Source: UMGS1851 sp900555605 (GTDB lineage: Bacteria > Bacillota > Clostridia > UBA1212 > UBA1255). Taken from it: a stretch of 50,630 bases of DNA. Under the pieces are notes generated by a model that worked only from the letters and a program-made list of their open reading frames with translations, made no database searches and was not told where the DNA came from. Made by a program: the position numbers and the translations under genes. Every line of letters starts with the position of its first letter. The stretch's first letter is position 1. Location: NCBI GenBank assembly GCA_902472555.1, contig CABROF010000007.1, positions 1-50,630 on the forward strand, written 5' to 3'. Below are positions 1-7,640 of the stretch, piece by piece.

Positions 1-831
1 GGAAGCCGGACCTGCCGCAACATTGTCGGGATGGAGCGTACGGCCGGTGCCGCCGCCGGAGGCAACGGAAAAATATTTTTTCCCGTGCTCGTTGGCCCAT
101 TTCTTATAAGTTCCGGCTACCAAATGCTGAAAACGCGTCGGATTGGTAGAGTTTCCGGTAATGGAAACATCAACGCCTTCCCGCTGCATAATCGCCACGC
201 CCTCATTGACATCGTTTGCGCCGTATACGCGGACTGCGGAACGGTCGCCGTCAGAGAATTTCCGTGTTTCCGTTACGCTAAGCTCTCTGGTTGCAAAATT
301 AAATTCCGTTTTTACGTAAGTAAAACCGTTGATTCTTGAAATAATATACGCGGCATCCTTTCCCAGACCGTTCAAAATAACCTGCAGAGGTTCTTTTCTG
401 ACTTTATTTGCGGTTCTGGCAATTCCGATTGCGCCTTCCGCCGCAGCAAAGGACTCATGTCCTGCCAGGAAGCAGAAACATTTTGTTTCCTCCCGCAGGA
501 GCATTGCCGCTAAATTGCCGTGTCCGATTCCCACCTCTCTGGCATCTGCCACGGAACCGGGGATACAGAATGCCTGCAGGCCGGCACCAATGGCTTCCGC
601 GGCATCGGCAGCGTTTTTTACACCTTTCTTAATGGCAATCGCACAGCCTACCGTGTAAGCCCAAACAGCGTTTTCAAATGCAATGGGCTGAACGCCTCTT
701 ACAATCGATTCTACATCAATGCCCTTCTGTGTGCATATTTCTTTGGCCTCTTCAATCGATGCAATGCCGTATTCCGCCAGAGTCTTGTTGATTCCTTCTA
801 TTCTTCTTTCATATCCTTCAAATCTGACCAT
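1..831 (-). CDS. GGGtGRT family protein (3' end cut by window edge)
   Basis: The first 277 residues are visible; the C-terminus lies beyond the left edge. Reading the minus strand, residues 258-265 are SGGGTGRT followed by LHPDN, the signature that names the GGGtGRT family (Pfam GGGtGRT), a clostridial family of unknown biochemical role. There is no signal peptide or membrane segment, so it should be cytoplasmic. The start ATG at 829-831 follows an AGGAGG ribosome site and lies only 14 bases after the stop of the Fe-S scaffold gene, so the two are one operon. The scaffold partner suggests a role in Fe-S chemistry, which is inference. Family membership is near certain; function is unknown. Confidence 0.9.
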   Translation of the reverse strand, partial: MVRFEGYERRIEGINKTLAEYGIASIEEAKEICTQKGIDVESIVRGVQPIAFENAVWAYTVGCAIAIKKGVKNAADAAEAIGAGLQAFCIPGSVADAREVGIGHGNLAAMLLREETKCFCFLAGHESFAAAEGAIGIARTANKVRKEPLQVILNGLGKDAAYIISRINGFTYVKTEFNFATRELSVTETRKFSDGDRSAVRVYGANDVNEGVAIMQREGVDVSITGNSTNPTRFQHLVAGTYKKWANEHGKKYFSVASGGGTGRTLHPDNVAAGPAS

Positions 832-845
832 GGTGTCCTGCCTCC

Positions 846-1538
846 TTACTCGTTTCTCGGGTCAATATACTTGACCGCGTCTGCGTACCGTCCGTATGTA
901 CCGACATTTTTCTCATATGCTTCCTTCGGATCCGCACCCTTTTTAATTGCATCCATCATCTTGCCGATATTCACAAATTGATATCCGATGACTTCGTCAT
1001 TGGCATCCAGACCAATGCTCAGAACATAGCCTTCCGCCATTTCCAAGTAACGAACGCCCTTGCCTTTTGTACCGTACATGGTACCAATCTGAGAACGCAG
1101 TCCTTTTCCGAGGTCTTCAAGCCCGGCTCCAATCGGAAGTCCGTCTTCGGAAAATGCGGATTGGGTTCTGCCGTATACCAGCTGCAGAAAAATTTCACGC
1201 ATTGCAACGTTGATCGCATCGCATACCAGGTCTGTATTCAGTGCCTCAAGAAGCGTCTTTCCGCTTAAAATTTCTGCCGCCATTGCCGCAGAATGCGTCA
1301 TGCCGGAACAGCCCAGCGTCTCTACCAGCGCCTCTTCAATAATTCCGTTTTTTACGTTTAATGTGAGCTTACAGGTTCCCTGCTGCGGCGCACACCAGCC
1401 GATTCCATGGGATAAGCCTGATATATCCTTTATCTCTTTTGCCTGAACCCAATTGCCCTCTTCCGGTATCGGTGCAGGGCCGTGATTCGGACCTTGCTTA
1501 ACACATACCATTTTTTCTACTTCATGTGAATAATTCAT
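846..1538 (-). CDS. NifU-like Fe-S cluster assembly scaffold protein (GGGtGRT partner)
   Basis: 230 residues. The middle resembles the NifU N-terminal scaffold fold, with cysteines at C49, C56 and C77, the last in LGCSGMTHSAA, which matches the GCGAA segment of IscU/NifU. It is longer than classical IscU (about 130-150 residues) because of an N-terminal extension and a C-terminal region of roughly 100 residues. In the genomes where I know the family, this longer scaffold sits directly before a GGGtGRT gene, as here. The start is supported by AAAGGGG eight bases upstream of the ATG. It is distinct from the classical NifU further right (near 31 kb), so the genome has two scaffolds. The client protein is unknown. 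Confidence 0.85.
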   Translation of the reverse strand: MNYSHEVEKMVCVKQGPNHGPAPIPEEGNWVQAKEIKDISGLSHGIGWCAPQQGTCKLTLNVKNGIIEEALVETLGCSGMTHSAAMAAEILSGKTLLEALNTDLVCDAINVAMREIFLQLVYGRTQSAFSEDGLPIGAGLEDLGKGLRSQIGTMYGTKGKGVRYLEMAEGYVLSIGLDANDEVIGYQFVNIGKMMDAIKKGADPKEAYEKNVGTYGRYADAVKYIDPRNE

Positions 1539-1564
1539 ATGTATTATCCCCTTTCATTTATAAT

Positions 1565-1600
1565 CTTTTGCATTATAATGCAAAAGGCCGAGCTTTGCAA
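1565..1600 (-). promoter_or_regulatory. Promoter of the Fe-S scaffold/GGGtGRT operon, with a perfect 22-bp palindrome over the -10
   Basis: On the minus strand TTGCAA (1595-1600) is 17 bp from TATAAT (1572-1577). The -10 lies at the centre of a perfect 22-bp palindrome, 1565-1586, with half site CTTTTGCATTA. Because it is symmetrical, a -10-like hexamer can also be read on the plus strand. A regulator dimer bound here would block the promoter. The regulator is unknown. Confidence 0.75.
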
Positions 1601-1629
1601 TACTCCTTTATTTTTACGAAAAATAGCAC

Positions 1630-1658
1630 TTGTGTACAATTCGTAAACATAGTATGAT
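1630..1658 (+). promoter_or_regulatory. Promoter of the CotH-family lipoprotein gene
   Basis: TTGTGT (1630-1635) is separated by exactly 17 bp from TATGAT (1653-1658), about 50 bases ahead of the coding region. The -35 is imperfect; the -10 and spacing are good. Confidence 0.55.
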
Positions 1659-1706
1659 AAATACCATCAGGATGGATCGCTGCAGCATTTTGAATCACAA
1701 TGCGGG

Positions 1707-3938
1707 GTGTTTATTTTGTTTCATTTTATTCAGATAAAAAAAAGAAGCCTACAGCAGCGGAGCAGGATCATACTGTCTGCCGCCGCAATGCTTTTTCTAC
1801 TGTGTGCCTGTTCCGTGGAAAACAGACTGCCTTCTAAAACCGGTACTGCAGCGGCGTCCGGTCGACTTACGCCGGCGCCTGCGTCCACGCCGCTGCCGGA
1901 AACGGACCGTTATGAAACATGTTTTCCACGGCCTTCAGAAGATAGGCCGTCAAATCCCCCTGTAACGGCTTCGTCCGCCGCTGCGCAGACCGAGGCGGCG
2001 CCTGCAACTGCGCCGGTGACGCCTCCTCCCACCTCGACTCCGACTCCTACCGCTTCCCCTTCCTACAACGGAAACCCGAATCATACAGACGGCAAAATCA
2101 TTGTATTTTCCCATCCGTCCGGATTCTATTCGGAGCCTTTTATACTAAAATTTACATATCACACATTTTATACGATTCGTTATACCGTAAACGGAGATCT
2201 TCCCACTGCAACCTCACGCATATATAACGACAGCGGTATTGCCATTGAAGATCTCAGCAGTACACGCGGGGCGCTGGATAAGACAACTGTAGTGCGCGCT
2301 GCTGCATTCAGCGGAAATATCCGGGTCGGTGAGGTGGTTTCGGCAACCTATATTGTAAACAGAAGCTGCAGAAATTTTGAGGATCGATACCAGGGATTGG
2401 CTGTAATTTCCATTATTACAGACCGCGATCATCTATACCATCCGGAAACAGGAATTTTTTATGGAGACCACTATACACAGCATGGTAGAGAATCCGAACG
2501 TCCTGCGCATATTGAATTCTTTGATTCTAATGGTTATGCCGCCTTCTCCATAAACGCAGGCATGCGGGTTTACGGCGGCACCTCCCGCGGACTGCCTCAG
2601 AAATCGCTGAAGCTGACTGCCAGAAAAGAATATGATGCCGAAAACGGCAAATTTAAATATCCGCTGCTCCCGCAGCATACGGATATCAACGGAGAACTGG
2701 TAGCACGGTATGATTCCGTTATTTTGAGAGCCGGAGGAAATGATAATCTATTCGGCGGCGATCGGTATACCTTTTTCCGGGATGCCCTGATTCACGGACT
2801 GGCAGGCAGCATTCCGAATATTGACTATCAGGCATATCGTCCTGTTGTTGTATATATCAACGGCCAATACTGGGGGGTATACAATATGCGGGACGATCTG
2901 GATAATGATTATTTAGAACAGCACTACGGCGTACCGAAGGAGCAGGTAGCAATCGTCGCCTATGGTCATGAAAACGGAAGCTGGTTTCACAAAGTCGATG
3001 CAGGAACGGAAGCCGACTGGGAGGATCTGGAATCTGCATTAAACTGGATTGCTGCCAGCGACATGACCGCCGCCGCAAATTATAGCCGGGCAGGCCAGCT
3101 GCTTGATCTTGATAACTTTATGAAATACATGGCAATTAATATGTATGTCAATAATGCCGACTGGCCGGGCAACAATACCCGCATGTGGAAATATACGGGT
3201 TCCCCTTCCGCGCTGTACGGACATGATGGGAAATGGCGCTTTATGCTGAAAGACATCGACTATTCCATGGGGCTGTATAACGGCGTAAACGTACCGAATG
3301 CAGGCGATATCACGGCTTCTGCAACAGGACATAATATAAATGTAATCAATGGAAACGGCGGCTTCCTGACGCCCGCTTTCAGCAGTCTTCTGCGCAGCAC
3401 GGCCTTCCGCAGCCAATTTGTCAATTTTGTCTGCGATCTGGCAAATATGTATTATTCGCCTGCTGCTGTCGAAAAGATGACAGCAGCCATGAAAAATGCT
3501 ATTTTTCATGAATATGATTGGATATACAGCAATATCTGGAATGGAAACAGCCGAATTACAAATACCAAAGCACAATGGCTGTCCAATCTGAATACTTTAA
3601 CCGAATATGCAAACGAACGGCCGGAGGTTTTCCTGAACATGATTGCCGCGGCTGTATTGAAGCGTACAAGTCAAAATCAGTATGTCACGCTGGAGATCAG
3701 AGTCAATCAGCCGGCTTACGGCACGGTTTCCGTCAGTACGCTTACGCTGCCGTCAGAAACCGCCGTCTGGACCGGAACCTATTTCAAACTCGTCGATATT
3801 CCATTGACTGCGCAAGCTGCCGCAGGCCATACTTTTTTAGGCTTCACCTGCTCAAGCGGCGCCGCTTATGACAAAGATACCGGAACCTTGTATTTGGACA
3901 GTGATTCCCGGGTGATCGTTACAGCAAATTTTTCCTGA
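1707..3938 (+). CDS. CotH-kinase family surface lipoprotein
   Basis: 743 residues, exported lipoprotein. A basic N-terminus and hydrophobic stretch end in a lipobox (LLCAC, lipidated Cys about 35), followed by a long Thr/Pro/Ser/Ala linker to about residue 125. Residues about 127-215 resemble a chitobiase C-terminal (CHB_HEX_C) beta-sandwich. Residues about 230-600 form the CotH kinase-like domain, with RVYGGTSRGLPQKSLKL, VILRAGGNDN and KDIDYSMG (D516, D518), so the metal-binding acidic pair is kept. About 660-743 is an Ig-like tail. CotH proteins of spore coats phosphorylate neighbouring proteins; extracellular relatives are often tied to polysaccharide degradation. The GTG start at 1707 is uncertain, since no strong ribosome site precedes it and TTG at 1716 is possible. 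It is monocistronic, and convergent with the next gene. Confidence 0.85.
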   Translation: MFILFHFIQIKKRSLQQRSRIILSAAAMLFLLCACSVENRLPSKTGTAAASGRLTPAPASTPLPETDRYETCFPRPSEDRPSNPPVTASSAAAQTEAAPATAPVTPPPTSTPTPTASPSYNGNPNHTDGKIIVFSHPSGFYSEPFILKFTYHTFYTIRYTVNGDLPTATSRIYNDSGIAIEDLSSTRGALDKTTVVRAAAFSGNIRVGEVVSATYIVNRSCRNFEDRYQGLAVISIITDRDHLYHPETGIFYGDHYTQHGRESERPAHIEFFDSNGYAAFSINAGMRVYGGTSRGLPQKSLKLTARKEYDAENGKFKYPLLPQHTDINGELVARYDSVILRAGGNDNLFGGDRYTFFRDALIHGLAGSIPNIDYQAYRPVVVYINGQYWGVYNMRDDLDNDYLEQHYGVPKEQVAIVAYGHENGSWFHKVDAGTEADWEDLESALNWIAASDMTAAANYSRAGQLLDLDNFMKYMAINMYVNNADWPGNNTRMWKYTGSPSALYGHDGKWRFMLKDIDYSMGLYNGVNVPNAGDITASATGHNINVINGNGGFLTPAFSSLLRSTAFRSQFVNFVCDLANMYYSPAAVEKMTAAMKNAIFHEYDWIYSNIWNGNSRITNTKAQWLSNLNTLTEYANERPEVFLNMIAAAVLKRTSQNQYVTLEIRVNQPAYGTVSVSTLTLPSETAVWTGTYFKLVDIPLTAQAAAGHTFLGFTCSSGAAYDKDTGTLYLDSDSRVIVTANFS

Positions 3939-3969
3939 CTTTTATGCTGCTTTTTATGCAGTGCTTCCG

Positions 3970-4629
3970 TCAGAACAGCTGTCTGTATTTATTCATCATA
4001 TCCCGGAACACATCGGCCGTAGACGGCGGCGTATACGTAATCCCGTTTGCGCCGGCGGAAATGGTCTGAAGGATTGTATCTGCGCTGGGGCCTCCCGTTG
4101 CAATAATCGGAAATTCCGGATATCTGTCTCGGATATATCGCACCACAGCCGGGGTTTCCGCCGCTGCCGAGACATTAAAAATATCTACCCCTGCAGCCAC
4201 GCGTTCATCAATGTCGGACTTTGTACTTGTCACGGTCAGCAATATCGGAATATCAAGATTTTCTTTGAGCAGCCGAATTGTATCATTTGATGTAGGTGCA
4301 TTGACCACAATACCGGCAGCCCCGCTGAACTCTGCATCCTTTGCCACTTCCACGATTCCGGCGCCGGATACGCTTCCGCCTCCTACCCCGCAGAATACCG
4401 GCAGATTAGAAGCAGTAATAATGGCATGCGCAATCACAGGCTGCGGCGTAAACGGATATACGGAGATCACCGCATCCGCGTTGATATTTCGGATCATTGC
4501 AATATCCGTGGTAAATACAAAAGATTTCGTCAGCTTACCGAAAATACGCAGACCGCTGGCCTGTGAGATTTCTTCGGGCATATGCATCATATATTTTCCG
4601 ATATTTCCATCTACATGCGGAACGAACAT
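3970..4629 (-). CDS. TIM-barrel, probable phosphate-binding protein of unknown function
   Basis: 219 residues, soluble, no signal. The sequence reads as alternating strands and helices of a ribulose-phosphate-binding-type barrel: FCGVGGGSVSG, IPILLTVTSTKSDIDERVAAG, FNVSAA and IIATGGPSADTI, ending with GANGITYTPPS. The late TGGP and GANGI stretches resemble the phosphate-binding loops of ThiE/ThiG/PRAI-type barrels. Homologues in Clostridia are usually annotated only as 'hydrolase'. I cannot assign a substrate. The start ATG is preceded by GAGAGGA about ten bases upstream. It has no partner in the neighbourhood: it converges with the CotH gene and diverges from the carboxypeptidase-like gene. 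KDPG-aldolase-like or phosphoribosyl-isomerase-like chemistry are alternatives. Confidence 0.65.
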   Translation of the reverse strand: MFVPHVDGNIGKYMMHMPEEISQASGLRIFGKLTKSFVFTTDIAMIRNINADAVISVYPFTPQPVIAHAIITASNLPVFCGVGGGSVSGAGIVEVAKDAEFSGAAGIVVNAPTSNDTIRLLKENLDIPILLTVTSTKSDIDERVAAGVDIFNVSAAAETPAVVRYIRDRYPEFPIIATGGPSADTILQTISAGANGITYTPPSTADVFRDMMNKYRQLF

Positions 4630-4713
4630 GAAAGCAACATCCTCTCATAAAGATTTGGTTGCCTAAGTATATCCGGAATCAAACAAATAATCAACCCGCC
4701 CGCTGCCCCCTTC

Positions 4714-4742
4714 TTGATTTTTACAAAAAAACTAAGTACAAT
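4714..4742 (+). promoter_or_regulatory. Promoter of the carboxypeptidase-like gene
   Basis: TTGATT (4714-4719), 17 bp, TACAAT (4737-4742). It lies 36 bases before the ATG at 4779 and rules out the in-frame upstream start codons. Confidence 0.7.
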
Positions 4743-4778
4743 AAGCACATCAAATTCCGGGAGGGTAAGCAACCGTAT

Positions 4779-6089
4779 ATGTCTGGAACAAGATATCGTA
4801 TGATTATTTTGGGAATTGTGTGTGTGTTGCTGATATCATACAGCAGTGCTTCCGTATCTGCCGATACCGCTGAGGGAGCGGAAATTGATAAAGCCAGCCT
4901 TGCGTACTTAATTATGGAAACAGATACACTGCAGATGCTTGCCCAGCAGAACATTGATCAGACAGTAAACGGAACCCTCTTGGCCCGAATGATGACCGCC
5001 TGTATTGTCCTGGAAAGCACCTCTATTACAAACCAGGTGACCCCGACGGAAAACAGTGTGTCTTTTGATAAAAAATACAGCCTTTCCGTTGCTTTCAGCT
5101 ATTCTGTAGACGTACTGCTGAAAGCTATGCTGCTTGGGAATGCGGATAACGCGGCGCGCGCCTTGGCCCAATATGTAAATCCCAATCAATCCCAAGGTGA
5201 ATTTATCAATAAAATGAATCAAAAAGCGGCACAGCTCGGTATGACGAAAACTTTTTTCACCAATGCAGACGGTCATGCCGATGAACTGCAGCGGACAACC
5301 GTCGGTGATACCGCGCTGTTTATGCGCTATATGATTAAAAATCATCCGCAGTTCACGAAGATCTATACATCAGAGGCAGCTTTAATTTGGGACGGTTCTA
5401 CGGTTTTAAACGCCTGCGGCCTTGTAACCGAGGCCTTTGACGGCCGCCAAAAAGCCGGGGGCACCTTTGCGCAGTATGATAATGAAGAGGATTCCTTATG
5501 TGCATTTACGTATTTTCATAAAACGGCGGAAACTGCAGGCGCGGACAGTATGAATCTGCTGATGATCGTATACGGTACAAGCCCAGACCAATATGAACAA
5601 TACGGAAAGGCGCTGATCACAAATATATTAGATGGATATAAAAAAAGCCGTCTGATTTCTGCCGGTGAAATGGTTACCTCAATTGCCGTCGGAGATATGG
5701 ATTTAACCTTATTAGCAGCGGCGAATGTCTATTGTGTCATGCCGGTGGATATCACAAGATATATCCAGAATATCAGCTATACCTTTTTAGACGGTTATTC
5801 CACTGATACCATCAAGCCTCCGATTACAGAAGGCACGCATATCGGTACTGCGCATTATCTGCTCAGAGACGGCAGCACGCATAATGTGGATCTGGTGGCA
5901 GGAAATACGATTCATTCCCAAATCCCTACCGTCAACAGGTTTGTCCAGCTGATGGAGGAAAATAAAGCGCTCTTTATCATCATTTTTATTCTGCTTGGCT
6001 GCGAATGTATTCTGGTTTTGGCTGCACTGTTTGCAAAGATCAGAAACAAGCTCGACAGCAGAAAACGTTTTGTAAGCACACACCAATAA
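4779..6089 (+). CDS. Membrane-anchored D-Ala-D-Ala carboxypeptidase (DacF/S11) homologue with all catalytic motifs lost
   Basis: 436 residues: signal peptide (residues about 1-30, ending SVSA), a DacF-like S11 domain, and a C-terminal membrane anchor (FIIIFILLGCECILVLAAL) with a short basic tail. That architecture is the usual one of clostridial DacF carboxypeptidases, which trim D-Ala from peptidoglycan stem peptides outside the membrane. The three active-site motifs are altered. SxxK reads L67-L-A-R70, SxN reads N121-A-D123, and KTG reads K225-A-G. Surrounding conserved text is kept (MMTA, NKMNQKAAQLGMTKTFFTN, TVGDTALF). It should fold but not act as a peptidase. The start ATG at 4779 has GGGAGGG upstream and follows a good promoter. 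A binding or regulatory role at the wall is inference. Confidence 0.85.
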   Translation: MSGTRYRMIILGIVCVLLISYSSASVSADTAEGAEIDKASLAYLIMETDTLQMLAQQNIDQTVNGTLLARMMTACIVLESTSITNQVTPTENSVSFDKKYSLSVAFSYSVDVLLKAMLLGNADNAARALAQYVNPNQSQGEFINKMNQKAAQLGMTKTFFTNADGHADELQRTTVGDTALFMRYMIKNHPQFTKIYTSEAALIWDGSTVLNACGLVTEAFDGRQKAGGTFAQYDNEEDSLCAFTYFHKTAETAGADSMNLLMIVYGTSPDQYEQYGKALITNILDGYKKSRLISAGEMVTSIAVGDMDLTLLAAANVYCVMPVDITRYIQNISYTFLDGYSTDTIKPPITEGTHIGTAHYLLRDGSTHNVDLVAGNTIHSQIPTVNRFVQLMEENKALFIIIFILLGCECILVLAALFAKIRNKLDSRKRFVSTHQ

Positions 6090-6127
6090 ATCAAGCAGGT
6101 CCTTCTTCCGCAATATTGCGGTTCTGA

Positions 6128-6254
6128 AAAAAGGGGCTGCCAAAAAGTCGAACAAGAAAAAACCTTACATAATAAATCCCGGTAAAATCACGATTTGCCA
6201 TGATTTTGCCGGGAAAGTTTTTGAAAAAAGGAGGCTTTTTTACAGCTCCTTTTT
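6128..6254. repeat. MITE-like element 1 with 20-bp terminal inverted repeats
   Basis: Left end 6128-6147 and right end 6235-6254 are inverted copies identical at 17 of 20 positions, with the core GGGGCTG...AAAAAG. The 127-bp element has no plausible gene and carries a strong hairpin in its middle. It shares its end sequence and internal hairpin design with the element at 17753-17896. It fills the space between two convergent genes. I see no clear target duplication. Confidence 0.6.
6177..6222. terminator. Hairpin terminator between convergent genes
   Basis: A 14-bp stem, 6177-6190 with 6201-6214 (one G:T pair), with a 10-base loop, is followed by AAGTTTTTG on the plus strand. It follows the carboxypeptidase-like gene and can serve the phosphofructokinase gene on the other strand. 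It is the internal hairpin of the MITE-like element. Confidence 0.7.
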
Positions 6255-6305
6255 AAAAAACAATATAAAAAGTGCTTAAGGATTTGCCTCGCCGTTCCGT
6301 TTCCG

Positions 6306-7547
6306 TTATGGCTGCGCCGCTCTGATTTTTGCCAGATTCGCAAAACGCGGCAAACCGTCGACAATCGGCGGAGAAGATTCGCCCTGGATCAACGGAAGCG
6401 CATAATCAATATACGCCTGCGTCACAAAGTTCCCCTCTGGGTTAATCCATTCTCTCGGCAGCTTCCGCTCCGTATTGGCCACATCATCAAGTTTAATCAA
6501 TTTTGCGCCGCATTTATAGTTTCCGTTCTCATCCGTCAAACGTTCAAAACCAATGCAATAGTCTGTCAGCCCTTCCACTGCCTTCAAAACTGCCGTGCTG
6601 CCGGCCATATATGCTTCGTTTACATCGTTCAGAGAACCGCAGTGCGCAGCACAGCGCTGAAGAAGGCTGAACTCAATGCCTCTGACTTTGCAGCCGATCT
6701 TTTCTTTGGCAATATTGGCCAGCGTTGTCGCGACGCCGCCCAGCTGGGCATGTCCGAATGCATCACGGACACCGCTGTCAGCCACGAAACGGCCGTCCGC
6801 ATACCGTGCGCCTTCTGATACGGCCACAATTACTTTGCCGTTCTTTTTATAAATACGTTCCACGTCAGAAAGAAATTGATTCAGGTCAAAAACCAGCTCC
6901 GGTACGTAAATCAGATCCGGTCCCTGCCCTTTCGAGGCAGCCAAAGCCGTAGCAGCCGTCAGCCATCCGGCATGACGTCCCATGACCTCCAGCACAGTTA
7001 CCATTCCGGTATCATATACGCGCGCATCATGATAAACTTCCATTGTAGAGGTTGCAACATATTTTGCGGCGCTTCCGTAACCGGGACAATGGTCGGTGCC
7101 GAACAAATCATTGTCAATGGTCTTCGGCACGCCCATTACGCGCATCTCATAACCGGATTTCTGCATATATTTACTGATTTTATTGCAGGTATCCATGGAA
7201 TCGTTTCCGCCGTTATAGAAAAAGTAGCGGATATTATACTTTTTAAAAACCTCTAACAGACGCTTATAGTCACGGTCGTCATCCTTTGCATCCGCCAGCT
7301 TATACCGGACGGAGCCTAATGCGGAAGACGGCGTAGTTTTCAGCAGCTCCAGCTCATATGGATCTTCCTTGCCCATATCATAAAAAAATTCTTCCAGCAT
7401 ACCCTTGATTCCGTGTGCGGCGCCGTATACATTTGTAATACAGTCCTGCCGCAGCGCTGTTTGAAAAACACCGGCAGCGCTGGCGTTGATCACGGAAGTA
7501 GGTCCGCCGGATTGTCCGAAAATTGCGGCACCAACTAGTTTGTTCAT
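6306..7547 (-). CDS. pfp: Pyrophosphate-type 6-phosphofructokinase
   Basis: 413 residues, cytoplasmic. It makes fructose-1,6-bisphosphate from fructose-6-phosphate. The phosphoryl donor can be read from two positions: GGNDS at 113-117 has Asp116 where ATP-dependent enzymes have Gly, and PKTIDND at 141-147 has Lys142 where they have Gly. Asp and Lys at these sites are the known marks of PPi-dependent enzymes. The catalytic TIDND and the MGRHAGW substrate loop are intact. The start ATG follows GGAGGAC. FBP aldolase lies 93 bases upstream on the same strand, so consecutive glycolytic steps are together. The intergenic gap can fold into a two-tier hairpin. Confidence 0.93.
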   Translation of the reverse strand: MNKLVGAAIFGQSGGPTSVINASAAGVFQTALRQDCITNVYGAAHGIKGMLEEFFYDMGKEDPYELELLKTTPSSALGSVRYKLADAKDDDRDYKRLLEVFKKYNIRYFFYNGGNDSMDTCNKISKYMQKSGYEMRVMGVPKTIDNDLFGTDHCPGYGSAAKYVATSTMEVYHDARVYDTGMVTVLEVMGRHAGWLTAATALAASKGQGPDLIYVPELVFDLNQFLSDVERIYKKNGKVIVAVSEGARYADGRFVADSGVRDAFGHAQLGGVATTLANIAKEKIGCKVRGIEFSLLQRCAAHCGSLNDVNEAYMAGSTAVLKAVEGLTDYCIGFERLTDENGNYKCGAKLIKLDDVANTERKLPREWINPEGNFVTQAYIDYALPLIQGESSPPIVDGLPRFANLAKIRAAQP

Positions 7548-7571
7548 AAGTCCTCCATATCCATATTAATT

Positions 7572-7612
7572 CCGGCAGGATCGGTCAGGTTCCCCATAAC
7601 CTCCCCCGCCGG
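7572..7612 (-). other. Intergenic two-tier hairpin between fba and pfp
   Basis: In the 93-base gap, CCGGC (7572-7576) pairs with GCCGG (7608-7612), and AGGTT (7587-7591) pairs with AACCT (7598-7602). There is no T-run, so it is unlikely to be a full terminator; RNA processing or partial attenuation is possible. Confidence 0.35.
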
Positions 7613-7640
7613 TATTTGATTTGTTGTGCTAAAAAGAAAA

